The translations under genes were made by a program, and so were the position numbers. Shown one piece after another: positions 24,165 to 35,398 of a DNA stretch of 64,000 nucleotides (positions within the stretch are counted from its first letter, which is position 1; every line of letters starts with the position of its first letter). The stretch is from Antedon mediterranea (Eukaryota; Echinodermata; Crinoidea; Comatulida; Antedonidae), in assembly GCF_964355755.1 (NCBI RefSeq), contig NC_092679.1, positions 19,086,932-19,150,931 on the forward strand, given 5' to 3'. The notes under the pieces are model-generated. The model was not told the DNA's origin and did no database searches. It was given only the letters and a program-made list of their open reading frames with translations.

Positions 24165-27100
24165 ATGGATTTTGATCGAGTAGTGGAACTCTTAAAAACG
24201 AACTATGTTCCCCTTGTATCAATAGCCGCTGTTGGTATGTGCTCTTTTATTTTACATTCTTTATTTTATATTTAATACCATCTTTTTCTGGCTCCAGATT
24301 TCCGATAGAATTCAAAATCGATAATTTTTTAAATATACGATGAGGATTTCTCGAACGGGTTTTCCGTTATTATTATTACTTTTATTACAAATAATAGTGC
24401 TAGATTGAAAAATAATAATGTAACTAGCTGTGTATGCACCACACACTAAAGGTTAGAGCCAGTGGAGCAGTAGCCTTTAACAAAGTTTGCTCATAAATGG
24501 AGGAAGCCCAGGAGAAGAAATGCTTAAAGACAATGCCATTTGTGTTATATCCTCGATTTTTTAATAAAATAGTTATTTTTGTATTAATGTAGGAATCGGT
24601 TTTATGATGCTTAGGAGGTACTCTGCTGGTGGAAAATGTTACAGTGATGCAACATTAAATGGTAAGGTGGTGATAGTGACAGGAGCAAATACTGGCATAG
24701 GCAAAGAGACAGCTTTAGATCTAGCCAAACGAGGTAAGAAACTCACTTTGTTCGACACCATCCAACGGCAAGCACACGGCTAAATCTAACCAATTGTATG
24801 CAGTGCTTCCTATTTACCAAGTCTCGTATGAGGCTTTGTAGTGGCACTGTATTGGCGTGTTGAAATTGATGATGCTATTCAGATTTGAACTAATGACCCT
24901 GGGATGTGTAAGGAAGCATATCAAACACCAATCCACAGTGCCACTATTAATTCCAAGCACATTATCAGTTGAGCAAATCCGACAGAGGACCGAATTGTAA
25001 TTAATACCTAACTTAGCTTGGGAGGATCATTATCTTGTTTTCTATGGGCAGCTATTTGGGCCATAATTTAGTCAAATTATAAAACAAAGAACAATGGCAA
25101 AAATATCGCATACATTCAAACTACAAAATATTCAGATTCAGTATAGTAATTGCAAAAATGAATTTACTAACATTAGGCCTACATCAAGATGAACATTACT
25201 TATCATCTGAATGTGTATTATTTCTAGGAGCAAAGGTTATTCTAGCATGTCGTGATTTGGCAAAAGGTGAGGATGCAGCACAGGAAATAAGAACAAAAAC
25301 TGGTAATCAGAATGTTGTTTTCAAACTGTTGGACCTAGCTTCACTAGCATCAATTCGGGCATTTGCTGACTCGATCATTAAGAGCGAACAACATCTGGAC
25401 ATTCTTATTAACAACGCAGGTTTGTAACAAAATTAGTAACATACTAATTACTAAACAAGCACGAATGTGCAATACTCGGGGTACAGCGAAAGAAGCTGTA
25501 ATGACGTCATAAGACCGGATGTAACGTCACATACACATCAATAACCGCGCTACCAAATACGGCTATACGGTACCATCTTCGAGACGTCATATGGCTGCAT
25601 CCGGTTTGAAATTTAAAAATCCGGCTCTATAGATTTGAGGAAATGTCCCTGTATTATATTCATGCCAAATCCCAGCTCAATACTACAACTAATAAGAGAG
25701 GAGTAGTACTTTAAAAATCGCACTTTTTACTCAATAGTGTCCAGATGGAGAAAATGAGTAAGTCCTAGACTCGGGTACCTCGAGTAAAAATAAAACTACG
25801 GTAGTTCCAAACAACAAGTAAGTTTATAGCAAATAGTTTTTATTACGATAAAGACACTTTTATAATTATCTTAAAATTATAATTTCTTACAGGGTTGTTT
25901 GTGAGCGATCGGTATGAAACATCGGATGGCTTTGAACTAACTTTTGGCACAAATCACCTTGGACCATTCCTGCTAACAAACCTTTTACTGGACTTGCTGA
26001 AGAAGTCGGCACCGAGCCGAATTGTCAATGTTTCGTCAACAGCTCATGCAGGCGCCAAAATCAACTTTGATGACGTCAACGCTACTAAACGTTTTAGTAC
26101 TCATGTTGCATATGGCCAGAGCAAGCTAGCTAATGTCTTGTTTACAAAGGAACTTGCAAGAAGATTAAAAGGTAATAAATAGGCCTACCATAATTGCTTA
26201 TATTAATATATCTATTTTCAGCCAGTACTTCTGAGGATGCTATCGACTGCGCGTACGGATGTTTTTTTTTATTTTATTCACTCAAAACCAACAGCGATAA
26301 TTACCGCCACTCTAACAGGTTTGAAACATAAAATAATACAACATCAAAAACGGTTTACAATAAAATACAGTATAAATATATATAAAAACATAGATCAGCA
26401 TGCCATAAACAATTTCAATTTAAAATGTATACAAACAGGTTATGCAGGCTGTTCAAGAAGAGAACACATAATCTTCCTCTTAAAATAACCAAGCCTATCA
26501 TAAAAATTATTTAGATTATTAAATGTATATGGTAGTCTATGGAAAATTCCCTCCTGGTACAGTCGACACGGCTAAAGGGAATATGCAATAAATGTCTATT
26601 ACGTCAGATATCGTTCGACGATTGCTGACAGAATCAATGTAGAAGGCAACATTAACACAGTTATGAATCGTACAAATTTCCGTTGAACAGCGTTGGTTCG
26701 ACGGGCCTGACATGGAGAAATTGAATTGAAAATAACGGAACAATATTGAAAGTGAGGACGTATAATAGATTTGTATAAAGATAAAAGTGCCCTGCCGTCA
26801 TTCATAAACCTACAATTTCTCCATATCAAGCCCATCATTCTATTAGCTTTTGACACATGATTAATATGTGAACAAAAATTTAATTTACTATCTATAAAAT
26901 TACCTAAATCTTTCTGTTGTTCCGGGTCGTTTGTTTCATAGTTTTAATCAAATCCAAGTACACAAAAAAGTATGTATTGATGAAAATACGATGTGTTTTT
27001 TTTTTTTTTTTTAGGAACTGGTGTAACTTGCTATTCTCTCCATCCTGGATTTGTGTCGACCGAAGTTTTCCGTGACTTGGCAATATGGGCACGGCCAATT

Positions 27101-27463
27101 CTCTACGTATTTCTAATTCTTATTTCAAAGAATTGTAAAGACGGTGCGCAGACCTCAATACACTGTGCTGTTGAAGAGAGCCTAGCAAATGAGTCTGGAT
27201 ACTACTACAGGTAAGGTGACAGTTTGCGAGCTCCGCCGATGTTCACTTATAGGCCACGCCTGAAAGTTCGAGACAGACTACAGTACACCATTTCGACTAT
27301 ACAAATGATAATGAATAATATTGCTATTTGAATTGAAATGTTTTCTATTTTTAGTGATTGTAAACAGAAGAAGCCCTCTGCTGAAGCTCTGAACGTTGAG
27401 GATGCCAAGAGACTGTGGAAAGTCAGTGCTGATCTCGTTAAATTGGATACAAAGAAAGATTAG
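24165..27463 (+). CDS. RDH13-type short-chain dehydrogenase (copy B)
   Basis: Tandem paralog of copy A in the same orientation. Six exons: 24165-24234, 24593-24733, 25228-25419, 25893-26171, 27015-27210 and 27355-27463 (TAG), giving 328 aa. An N-terminal hydrophobic anchor is followed by TGANTGIG at 53-60, NNAG at 132-135, a Ser in NVSST near 182-184, and Tyr208 and Lys212 in YGQSK, so the catalytic set is complete. Exon phases are the same as in copy A. Exon 4 is nine bases shorter, at the NNAG-LF junction. The C-terminal end is KLDTKKD. Intron 4 holds a LINE fragment on the minus strand. An AATAAA lies 33 bases after the stop. Expected role: NADP(H)-dependent retinal or related carbonyl metabolism at a membrane. 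The family is inferred from memory of RDH11-14. Confidence 0.9.
24828..24965 (-). mobile_element. Possible tRNA-derived SINE
   Basis: The minus strand reads TAGTGGCACTGTGGATTGGT, then after about 40 bases AGTTCAAATCT, which resembles a pol III B box. The ends form an inverted repeat (TAGTGGCACTGT... and ACAGTGCCACTA). It lies in intron 2 of RDH copy B. Confidence 0.4.
26215..26965 (-). mobile_element. LINE reverse-transcriptase 3' fragment in RDH copy B intron 4
   Basis: Minus-strand translation near 26960-26600 reads through a QQKDLGNFIDSKLNF-like stretch, MSKANRMMGLIWRNC, LLSLYKSIIRPHFQYCS and NAVQRKFVRFI. These are the standard thumb motifs after the RT palm in LINEs (I-RPH-EYCS and VQRR--RFI). 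The frame breaks afterwards. A T-run at 26263 on the plus strand would be the A-rich tail of the element. Non-functional and 5'-truncated. Confidence 0.8.
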
Positions 27464-27495
27464 AAGAAATGGGGGAGATAAAGCAATATGTTTAG

Positions 27496-27501
27496 AATAA
27501 A
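27496..27501 (+). promoter_or_regulatory. Polyadenylation signal of RDH copy B
   Basis: AATAAA, 33 bases after the stop codon. Confidence 0.5.
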
Positions 27502-27659
27502 TATGACATCAGTCGTGTACAACATTCATAAAATATATGACATCATGGTATAGGATTAAGTTAAATTATTAAATACCATGCCAAAATGAAGCAACCTTTT
27601 GAAACAATAAATGTAGGCCTATTATTGAGTCTCTTCCATTCCGACTTGCCATCATCAAC

Positions 27660-27682
27660 CATGGAGGTATTATACCTCCATG
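27660..27682. repeat. 23-bp palindrome CATGGAGGTAT/ATACCTCCATG
   Basis: A near-perfect self-complementary sequence downstream of RDH copy B. It shares its GGAGGTAT stem with 44410-44441. Confidence 0.7.
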
Positions 27683-27863
27683 CATCAACCGAACAAAAAT
27701 TCAATAAATTTAACACAATACGGAATTCAGTAGCCATTACCATTATTTGATTTATTTATTACAAGATCATTCTATATAAGTTAATAGACGAATTATGACG
27801 ATAATAATAATGATAACAACAACAACAGGAGCTCAGTGCGCATTTTAAATTTTTTTCCATTAG

Positions 27864-27912
27864 TTAATATTGGTGGCGCTATTTGATAATCAAACAGCGC
27901 CACCAACATTAG
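27864..27912. repeat. 49-bp near-perfect palindrome upstream of PPP2R3C
   Basis: Arms 27864-27887 and 27889-27912 are reverse complements with three mismatches in 24. The core is TTGGTGGCGCT. It ends about 115 bp before the PPP2R3C start codon, next to a GC-rich segment (CGGCCGGACGGCGGCCG). It may be a promoter element or a small MITE. Confidence 0.75.
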
Positions 27913-28027
27913 CTATAAAAAAACTTCGAGTAAATATTTTTTAGATCACGAACGGCCGGACGGCGGCCGTCTAAAAAACGAAGTTGTGACAAATTATGAT
28001 GACTTAAATTAGTATAATACGAAAAAT

Positions 28028-31000
28028 ATGGACTGGGTAACATCATTGAAAGATTACAATGCTTCTAAAGGTAAACTCCTGTGAGTTTTATTTAAAATAA
28101 GATTATATTTATGTAATGAATAATTCTTAGGCCCAAATGCGTAGAATCTGGTTGTTGTATTACGAGGCCTTACCTCTTAGGATTTGGCCCTAAAAGACTC
28201 TTTATTAATGAAGTGAAGGAAGTGATCAGTGGGCCTAGCCCTAGCTAAGCCTACAGTTTGTGATTGTGATTCTGTTTTGTCAATTTTTGTTACGAATAGA
28301 AATAGGATGGGCGCCGTCGTAGGATGGCCAGCCTTACTCCCCGTTTGATTACATTTACAAAACTCGCCTTTTCAGCACAAAAAACCGAGAATGAAATGAA
28401 GTTGGATGAAGAAAAATGTGACAAAAAGTTTGAAGAATTGTATCTAAAGTTTAAAGGGCAACCGAACGAGGAGAAAAGTACAAGCTATGCCAAAATTCCA
28501 AGATTTTACTACAAGGTATAGTATATAATCTAGCATTATTTCATAGAATTAATTTCTACTTCTGTGGGTGGTGGAGAGGTAAGCAATAACGTCAACCAAC
28601 CTAAAAGTTTTGTTTGAAATATTTCATGGTTTTACAAAACTTTCAAAACAATGCATCTAATTTTGTGAAAATTCTAACTTTCTTACAGCTACCAAGTGAA
28701 GACGAAACATTGTTGCAGAAACTGAGAGAAGAATCTCGGTAAGTTGTGCAATTGTGCCTGACCTGCAGTATCCCCATGCGATCTTGTATAAAGAATACTG
28801 TATCATTTTGAAACTTTATAATAGTTACTGTTTTTTGTCTTTATTGATTACAATGTTAAATAGTACTAAACGAAGCAGTTTTGATACCATTAAGATGTAC
28901 AGTACACACACCAGACAACAGTCATGAACAAAAACAAATCGAAATAAAATATGTATAATAGAATAATAAACATGGGTCGCCCACAACCGGAGCACCTCTG
29001 GAGGGACACTTTGCTACAGGGAAAAGGGGGGACATTCCCCTTTACTTTAATAATGACGTCTTAACTACGTCTGTATCATATTGTATTAAAGTATCAACAT
29101 TTCTATAAAATATTTTCAGAGCTGTATTCCTTCAAAGACGGAGCAGAGAATTACTGGATAATGAGGAGTTGCAGGTTAGTTTTGCAACTGCATATAATTG
29201 GTAGAAATATTGTGATATATAAAAATTACTTTTTAATAATATTTTCTTCCGTAATAAGTTTGATTTATTTATGCTGTCTACAATTATACTACTAACTGCA
29301 TTTGAAATAAATTTATGTTGTATGTATTTCTATACACCAACTTTCTCTAGTGAGTGAGTGGCTAAGTGGTTAAGACAGTGGAACCGTAGTTATGTAGCCA
29401 TAACGTCGGCAATGGTTCAAGGCTCACATGCTCCATGGTTCTGGTGGTAGAATAAGTCTTCTCTGATAAGGACTATAAACTGTAGCGCACTTGAAAGAAC
29501 CTAGTACATCTTTTGATACAAGTAGGGGACTACCCCGGTGTACTAGTACATCACAGCCACTGATCATAACTGGACCCTCTGGAAGACCAGTATAAATGAA
29601 TAATAACTAACTCTCTTTTACTTTTGGCAGAACCTGTGGTTTCTATTGGACAAACATCACACGCCCCCAATGGTTGGAGAGGATCAGATGATAAATTATG
29701 AAGATTTCTTGAAAGTTTCTCAGGAGGCAGGTCCAAAATGCAAGTAAGAAAAAACAAATAATTGACCATAAATAATGTAATTAATATTGTTATGTAGATG
29801 GACTATGTATTGTGTGTATAGTATAGTGCTGTAGGTTTGGTAGGTTTACTTATGCATCATAATACCCAAATGAAGTCATGCATAGAAAATGATTCCAAAT
29901 TTAAAGCTCTGTCTACACTATCAAACCAGTTTGACAAAAAAAAGTGTGATGTACCCAAATATGCTAGTGATATGCCCAAATATGCTAGTGATATGCCCAA
30001 ATATGCTAGTGATATGACATCATCATGTCCATATATGGGCACATGTTTTGTCATATAATGTTTGATAGTGTGGACAGAGCTTAAGGAAGCCCATCAATGA
30101 TCTCTGGAAACTCTCCCAAGCCATATTTGTTTTAGTTTTCAAACATCCCAAATTCTTGTTTTACCATTAAACATATCTACAGTATATACTCAAATTTCCC
30201 AGAAAACCAGACATTAGGCCAGTGTCTGGTATTAAGCTCTGTCTATACTATCAAAACTTTATGCAATAAAAAAATGTAATGTGTCCATATGATGATGTCA
30301 TATCACTACCATATTTGGGTACATCACACTGTTTTGTCAAAGATGGTGTAGACAGAGCTTTAGGAGAGGTGACTACTAGAATTTTAAAGTAATAAAACAA
30401 CCTTATTTCTGCATTGTAGACCTTTCTTCACTGCTACTGTCTTTGCTAAGCTACTTCAAAATGATCCATATGGCAGGATATCCATAATGCAGTTCTTCAA
30501 CTATGTGATGCGTAAGGTGTGGTTACACCAGACACGCATCGGACTCAGTCTTTACGATGTCTCTGGTCAAGGGTACCTTAAGGAATCTGTAAGTCTATTT
30601 TGACCTTGTAGACAATTACAAATGTTATAAATTGATTGGCTTGGCTTTGATGACATTAAAGTATAGTTATACATTAATTGGTTTTTGCTAAAACATTTAA
30701 AACTTTCTACATTTATGGACATGCCATTTGTCAACAATACTAATAACTGAGAATAACATGCGTGTTTGGAATAACATTAGGTTGAGCTCTTTTATTCAAT
30801 TCAAATTTATTCACCTCCCTTAGGAGAAAAATATAAAGAACGGTACAGTAAAATAAGACACATCTGAATAAAGATTCAAATGAATTATAAAATATATATT
30901 AAATTATTCATTCACCTAATTTGCAACTACTCAATTTTTTAGGATCTGGAGAACTATATCCTAGAGTTGATCCCCACACTTCCCCAACTGGACTGCTTAG

Positions 31001-34000
31001 AAAAATCATTTTATTCCTTCTATGTCTGTACAGCTGTTAGGAAGTTTTTCTTTTTCCTGGATCCTCTCCATACAGGTAATAGTAGTAGATTATTTATATA
31101 AACCAATAACTAAGTATAGGTTCAAGGGGTGTGGGTACAATTTTTTTTTAAATCTTCGGATGGGATTATATTTGGATTGCATTAATGATAGAATTAACCA
31201 TTCTTGTGTACACATTTATTTTAAAATAGGAGTATACAGTAATTGAAATTATGAAACGGTTTTCTTCAGCTTACTTATAAACATAGATACAATTGTTACT
31301 CTGTTTTTGCTTTGTTTGTTAGCATGCTACAATTTTCAAGTTCATTCAGTCTGAAAATTTCAGTGTATACTTACATAAAATTCCTAGTGAAGTTCAAGAA
31401 AATCGGTTCATTAATAACTTAACAAATAAAAAAAATAAAAATTTGTATTCTTTTAACATCGGCCAAATATCAACATGCGCCCTCTGTGGAAATATTTTGC
31501 CAAGTACTTTCACTTTTATATTTAGGTAAAATAAAAATACAAGACATCTTAGCCTGTAGCTTCTTGGATGACTTGTTAGAATTAAGAGACGAAGACTTAC
31601 CAAAGGAAGCACAGGAGACCAACTGGTTCTCAGCTCCATCTGCTCTAAGAGTCTATGGTAAGAAAAAGCAAACTATATCTGTTCACATTAAGTCATCATC
31701 TGGTGATTCCTTCTTTCTTTCTTTCATATGCATCCAACAGCGGGTAACTCGCCAATTACAGGATGGATAAACTATTTTTAAATTTTTCGTGCTCATAAAC
31801 TAAGTCTTATTTGAGGCGTAGAGAGTGGAGCACTAGGTCTATAGTTCCACTATTACTATTTATTGGACATGACTGAATTCTAGACAATATTTTGTACTCG
31901 GGAATTATTTTATGGATACTCGCCCATAATAATTATGCATTCTTGAATCCGTTGTCTATTTCATCACAGGCCAGTACTTAAACCTTGACAAAGACCACAA
32001 TGGTATGCTGAGCAAAGAAGAGTTAGCCAGGTATGGTACAGGTACCCTGACACCTGTATTTCTGGAAAGAGTCTTTCAAGAATGTCTAACGTACGATGGA
32101 GAAATGGTAAGTACTTGTTTTAGAACTATTTTTTAGTGAACTCAGCTCAAGATCCAAGCCAAGGTCCTAAAGCTAAAAGCCATAAATTCTGCTACAGTCA
32201 AATATTCCAATACTGGACATCATATTGCTACACTACACTATCAAACTAGTTTGACAAAAAAAAGTGTGATGTGCCTAAATATGGTAGTGATATTCCCAAA
32301 TATAATAATGGCATGGTGTCATCATGTCCATATATGGACACATTTTTTTTTGTCAAATTAATTTTTGATAGTCTAGACAAAGCTTTATATTGTCTTTCTG
32401 GTTTTCCAGAATTTCTCATATGAGCATGGTCTTTTAAGAGACAAAAGCTTTTAGATTAATACTACTTCAATAATCCAGTCTGTACTTTTCCTAGGCATGC
32501 AATCCCCGACAGAATATAACAACATAATTTTTTTTCTTTTTCTACAGGACTACAAGACATATTTAGACTTTGTACTAGCAATGGAGAATCGTAAAGACCC
32601 ACAATCTATCCAGTACTTCTTTCGTCTTCTTGATGTACAGGGTAGAGGTTATCTCAACATATTTGCACTTAATTATTTCTTCAGGGTAAATACATTTGCA
32701 TTATTTTTATTTTGTAGTTTTTCCTTCTCACATTCCTACATTCTTTGTGCTCATAAGAATTATTTGGAGGATACATTTATATTGAAATTTACCAATTTCT
32801 CTCTACTACTGTATAATGAAAAGGGATTTGCTTGCACTGTGTGACCTCTCTCTATGGCCCAATTACACACATTTACAATATAATATTGTATAATTGATTA
32901 AATATTGACTTATAATTGTTTTTGTGCAGGCAATTCAAGACCAGATGAGACAACACGGTCAAGAACCTGTTTCATTTGAGGATGTAAAAGATGAAATATT
33001 TGATATGGTCAAGCCAGCTGACCCCCTTAAAATCACACTGCAAGACTTAATACAAAGGTATGCAATTTACTTTATTGTAATGATGATTTGTTTGTTCACA
33101 TGGCCGACAAATTAATTTTGAAGAAGATGCATTATGGGATAAGTTTAAAGGCCAGGTGCGGGCAAAAAATTTATATTGATCATACATTCCAATAATTATT
33201 GATCTATAGTTTCCCCTATGTTTCATAATTTTTGGGATTTTATTTGTGTTACACAAGCTTGTTGAAAATAAGCACTTTCTTATCAGTGGGGGGATAGTTC
33301 AAATTACACAGTAAAATCTCTATTCTTTTGTACACAAATTTTGTAAATAGAGAGGCATTTTAAAAAGCTATGAAAAATAAACGGTGTGGTAAAAAATGTT
33401 ATCAGATGACTAAATATAGGTAATATAACTTGAATATTACATTTCTGATATTTTTATTCAACTTCAGATTTTTATTTTCATGCTATAGCAAAAATTATCC
33501 ACCGTATATCCACCATCTTTTTCCACCGTCTAGGGAGTCACCAGACATGTTATTACATTAGGTTAACTACCTAACTACTGAAAAAAAGTCTTCCTGGTTT
33601 TTATGGAAGAATTTTGCCAAATTTTGTATTTGACCATATTAAGGGAAGTTCATGTTTTTTCGTCTCGATTTCTGTTACAAATATTTGATTTATGTACAAT
33701 TAACCAAATATTATATTTAAAATTCATGCCTGTACCTGAGCTTTAAAAGAACACTTAAAGATATATTGTCCCCATAAAAAATAATTGCTTACATTTTTTT
33801 TTTTAGGTATGCCATTTTAATGTCACATAATAGTTATTCATTTTGACCTAAAATGTTATCAAAAAAACTAATTATTTGCCTGAAAAAAACTATAATTTAA
33901 AGCAAAAAATAGTCAAATTGGCTTTGAGCCAACAGGTTTTTGGTTGAATTTAACCGTTTATTTTGTCATATTATAATTAAAGCATTATTTTTTTCGGGTT

Positions 34001-34284
34001 TTTTTTCTACAGGATGATTAAAAGTCTGATTTTATTATTTTTCATGCATCTTTAATGCAAAATAATCAAGCTCGTATTACAGCTCGTATTACAGCTCCCC
34101 TATTATTTCTTGTCCTAAATGTATTTAAGAGTTTAGTGTCATACACTTTTATTTGTTCAGCTCGCAAGGGGAAACGGTTGGGAGCATTTTGATTGATTTG
34201 AATGGCTTCTGGACTTATGAGAACCGTGAGGTACTGATGGCGGAGAATAATCAGAATCACGACCATTTTGAAGATGAGATATGA
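28028..34284 (+). CDS. PPP2R3C: PP2A regulatory subunit B'' gamma (PPP2R3C / G5PR)
   Basis: Regulatory B''-type subunit that recruits protein phosphatase 2A (and PP5) to targets. Twelve exons: 28028-28070, 28376-28515, 28689-28738, 29120-29174, 29631-29743, 30420-30588, 30943-31075, 31526-31657, 31970-32106, 32548-32685, 32930-33057 and 34161-34284 (TGA). The sum is 1,362 nt or 453 aa, equal to the human length as I remember it. Diagnostic stretches are IPRFYYK, ELLDNEELQNLWFLLDKH, MQFFNYVMRKVWLHQTRIG, KIKIQDILACSFLDDLLELR and WFSAPSALRVYGQYLNLD. EF-hand-like loops include DKDHNGMLSKEE (a good calcium loop) and the weaker DVQGRGYLNIF. The end is IDLNGFWTYENRE. Introns carry MITEs (two in intron 5, one in intron 9), a SINE (intron 4) and a 600-bp element (intron 11). 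It is convergent with the glutathione peroxidase gene. Confidence 0.97.
29350..29450 (+). mobile_element. tRNA-derived SINE in PPP2R3C intron 4
   Basis: GTGGCTAAGTGGTTAAGAC has a tRNA A box (TGGCTAAGTGG) and about 50 bases later GGTTCAAGGCT fits a B box. The spacing and extra arm suggest a Leu- or Ser-type tRNA ancestor. The 3' part up to the exon at 29631 may be SINE body. It is not a functional tRNA because stems are not preserved. Confidence 0.6.
29903..30083. mobile_element. CTGTCTACACTATC MITE copy 1, three internal 21-bp units
   Basis: Ends TTAAAGCTCTGTCTACACTA and its inverse (TAGTGTGGACAGAGCTTAA). The left half has three tandem copies of a 21-mer like ATGCCCAAATATGCTAGTGAT, then a CATCATGTCCATATATGGGC centre. 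In PPP2R3C intron 5. Peptide-like frames through the repeats are by-products. Confidence 0.9.
30233..30361. mobile_element. CTGTCTACACTATC MITE copy 2
   Basis: AAGCTCTGTCTATACTATCA to GTGTAGACAGAGCTT, about 129 bp, with one internal unit. In PPP2R3C intron 5, only 150 bp from copy 1. Confidence 0.88.
32229..32386. mobile_element. CTGTCTACACTATC MITE copy 3
   Basis: CTACACTATCAAACTAGTTT to GATAGTCTAGACAAAGCTTT, in PPP2R3C intron 9. The ends are partly decayed. Confidence 0.85.
33146..33746. mobile_element. 600-bp interspersed element, copy 1
   Basis: Nearly identical (a few substitutions and one small indel seen) to 52295-52896, same orientation. The termini look like imperfect inverted repeats: AAAGGCCAGGTGCGGGC and GCCTGTACCTGAGCTTT. 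No reading frame of note. It occupies most of PPP2R3C intron 11. Probably a non-autonomous DNA transposon. Confidence 0.85.
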
Positions 34285-34710
34285 TACGTGAATGATTTCA
34301 CGAAAATGTATTTATTGTGACTCTGTCTCACTGATGTGAGTGACAATTTGTGTGCAAATGGAATGTATATATTCTTCAGTATATTTTTAACTGCGCTGAT
34401 TTCAACAAAAACAATTTCGGATTCGGGATGTCCATATTGAAGTGTTTTTTGTTCAACTAAATATTTATAATTTTGCTGGCACTGGTTCAATTTTCAGGAT
34501 TATACACATAACAGAATATACAGGCTTCAGTGACCTCATAATTGATTGCCAATAAGTAGCGGACGCAATAATTAATTACTTTTGAAGAAAAGTAAGACAA
34601 AAAAAGGTGACTTGCAAAATTGACTAAGGCTAAGACGTGCACAGCGTGACAAATAATGGTTAACAAATTGGAACACTGCCAGCTGTGCCAACTAATGTTC
34701 CATTTTTATA

Positions 34711-34716
34711 AATAAA
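34711..34716 (+). promoter_or_regulatory. Polyadenylation signal of PPP2R3C
   Basis: AATAAA, about 430 bases after the stop, facing the GPX signal at 34869-34874 on the other strand. Confidence 0.5.
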
Positions 34717-34868
34717 TGTAAATATTGAATATTTACTGTAATGTATTCTATTTTTTTTTTTACATTATGTGTATGAATATCATAAATCAAGGTTTTAAAA
34801 ATTGAAAAATGTATAAAGAACCATTTCAAGCACAAACACAATTGAACACAAACATTATGTCTTATATA

Positions 34869-34874
34869 TTTATT
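34869..34874 (-). promoter_or_regulatory. Polyadenylation signal of the GPX gene
   Basis: AATAAA on the minus strand. This gives a 3' UTR of about 530 nt (34865-35398), in which a SECIS element is expected but was not recognised by eye. Confidence 0.45.
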
Positions 34875-35203
34875 TTAGCACCAAATGTTTTTTTACAAAG
34901 CTATCATCATAAACAAGATCAAAGCAATGATTCATCCAACGTGATCATTTAAAAACTTTCTGATCATATCATCATTAAATTGCTTGAAGTTGTTACAAGT
35001 AATGGTAGCTTAACAAAAATACTATAAATATAACAAGATACTGGAAAAGGTGTTTTCATAACAAGGAATTTTACCAAATACATATGGCAGAGTTATTAGC
35101 CTAATATTTATGTTATTGGCTAGACATAGCCTACTGTACTCAAAGGTTTAAGCAAGGTGGGAGTGAGAATAATTTAATTAAGGCAACTGTTAATCCATTA
35201 TGT

Positions 35204-35299
35204 GCCCATATATGGACATGATGATGTCATATCACTACCATATTTGGCACATCACACTTTTTTTTATCAAACTAGTTTGATAGTGTAGACAGAGCTTAA
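35204..35299. mobile_element. CTGTCTACACTATC MITE copy 4, left-truncated
   Basis: Starts at ATGTGCCCATATATGGACAT and runs to TAGTGTAGACAGAGCTTAA. The left terminal repeat is missing. It lies inside the predicted 3' UTR of the GPX gene. Confidence 0.8.
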
Positions 35300-35398
35300 T
35301 TTAACAAAAATCATCAATGAATATCTTGAACGGTGTGGGGCCTTAGCAGTGTCATATTAAATAGGTAGGTCACTTTTATAAACCCAGTTAAACGATCT

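Noticed and set aside
29350-29450. Functional tRNA gene
   Set aside because: A and B boxes are present but the acceptor and anticodon stems do not pair; more likely a SINE.
29837-30058. Small protein with MPKYASD repeats
   Set aside because: Falls in a MITE with a 21-bp repeat in an intron; the frame is a result of the period.
35305-35370. SECIS element of the GPX gene on the minus strand
   Set aside because: ATGA and TGAT words occur, but the sequences between them do not pair into the required helix with an AA loop.
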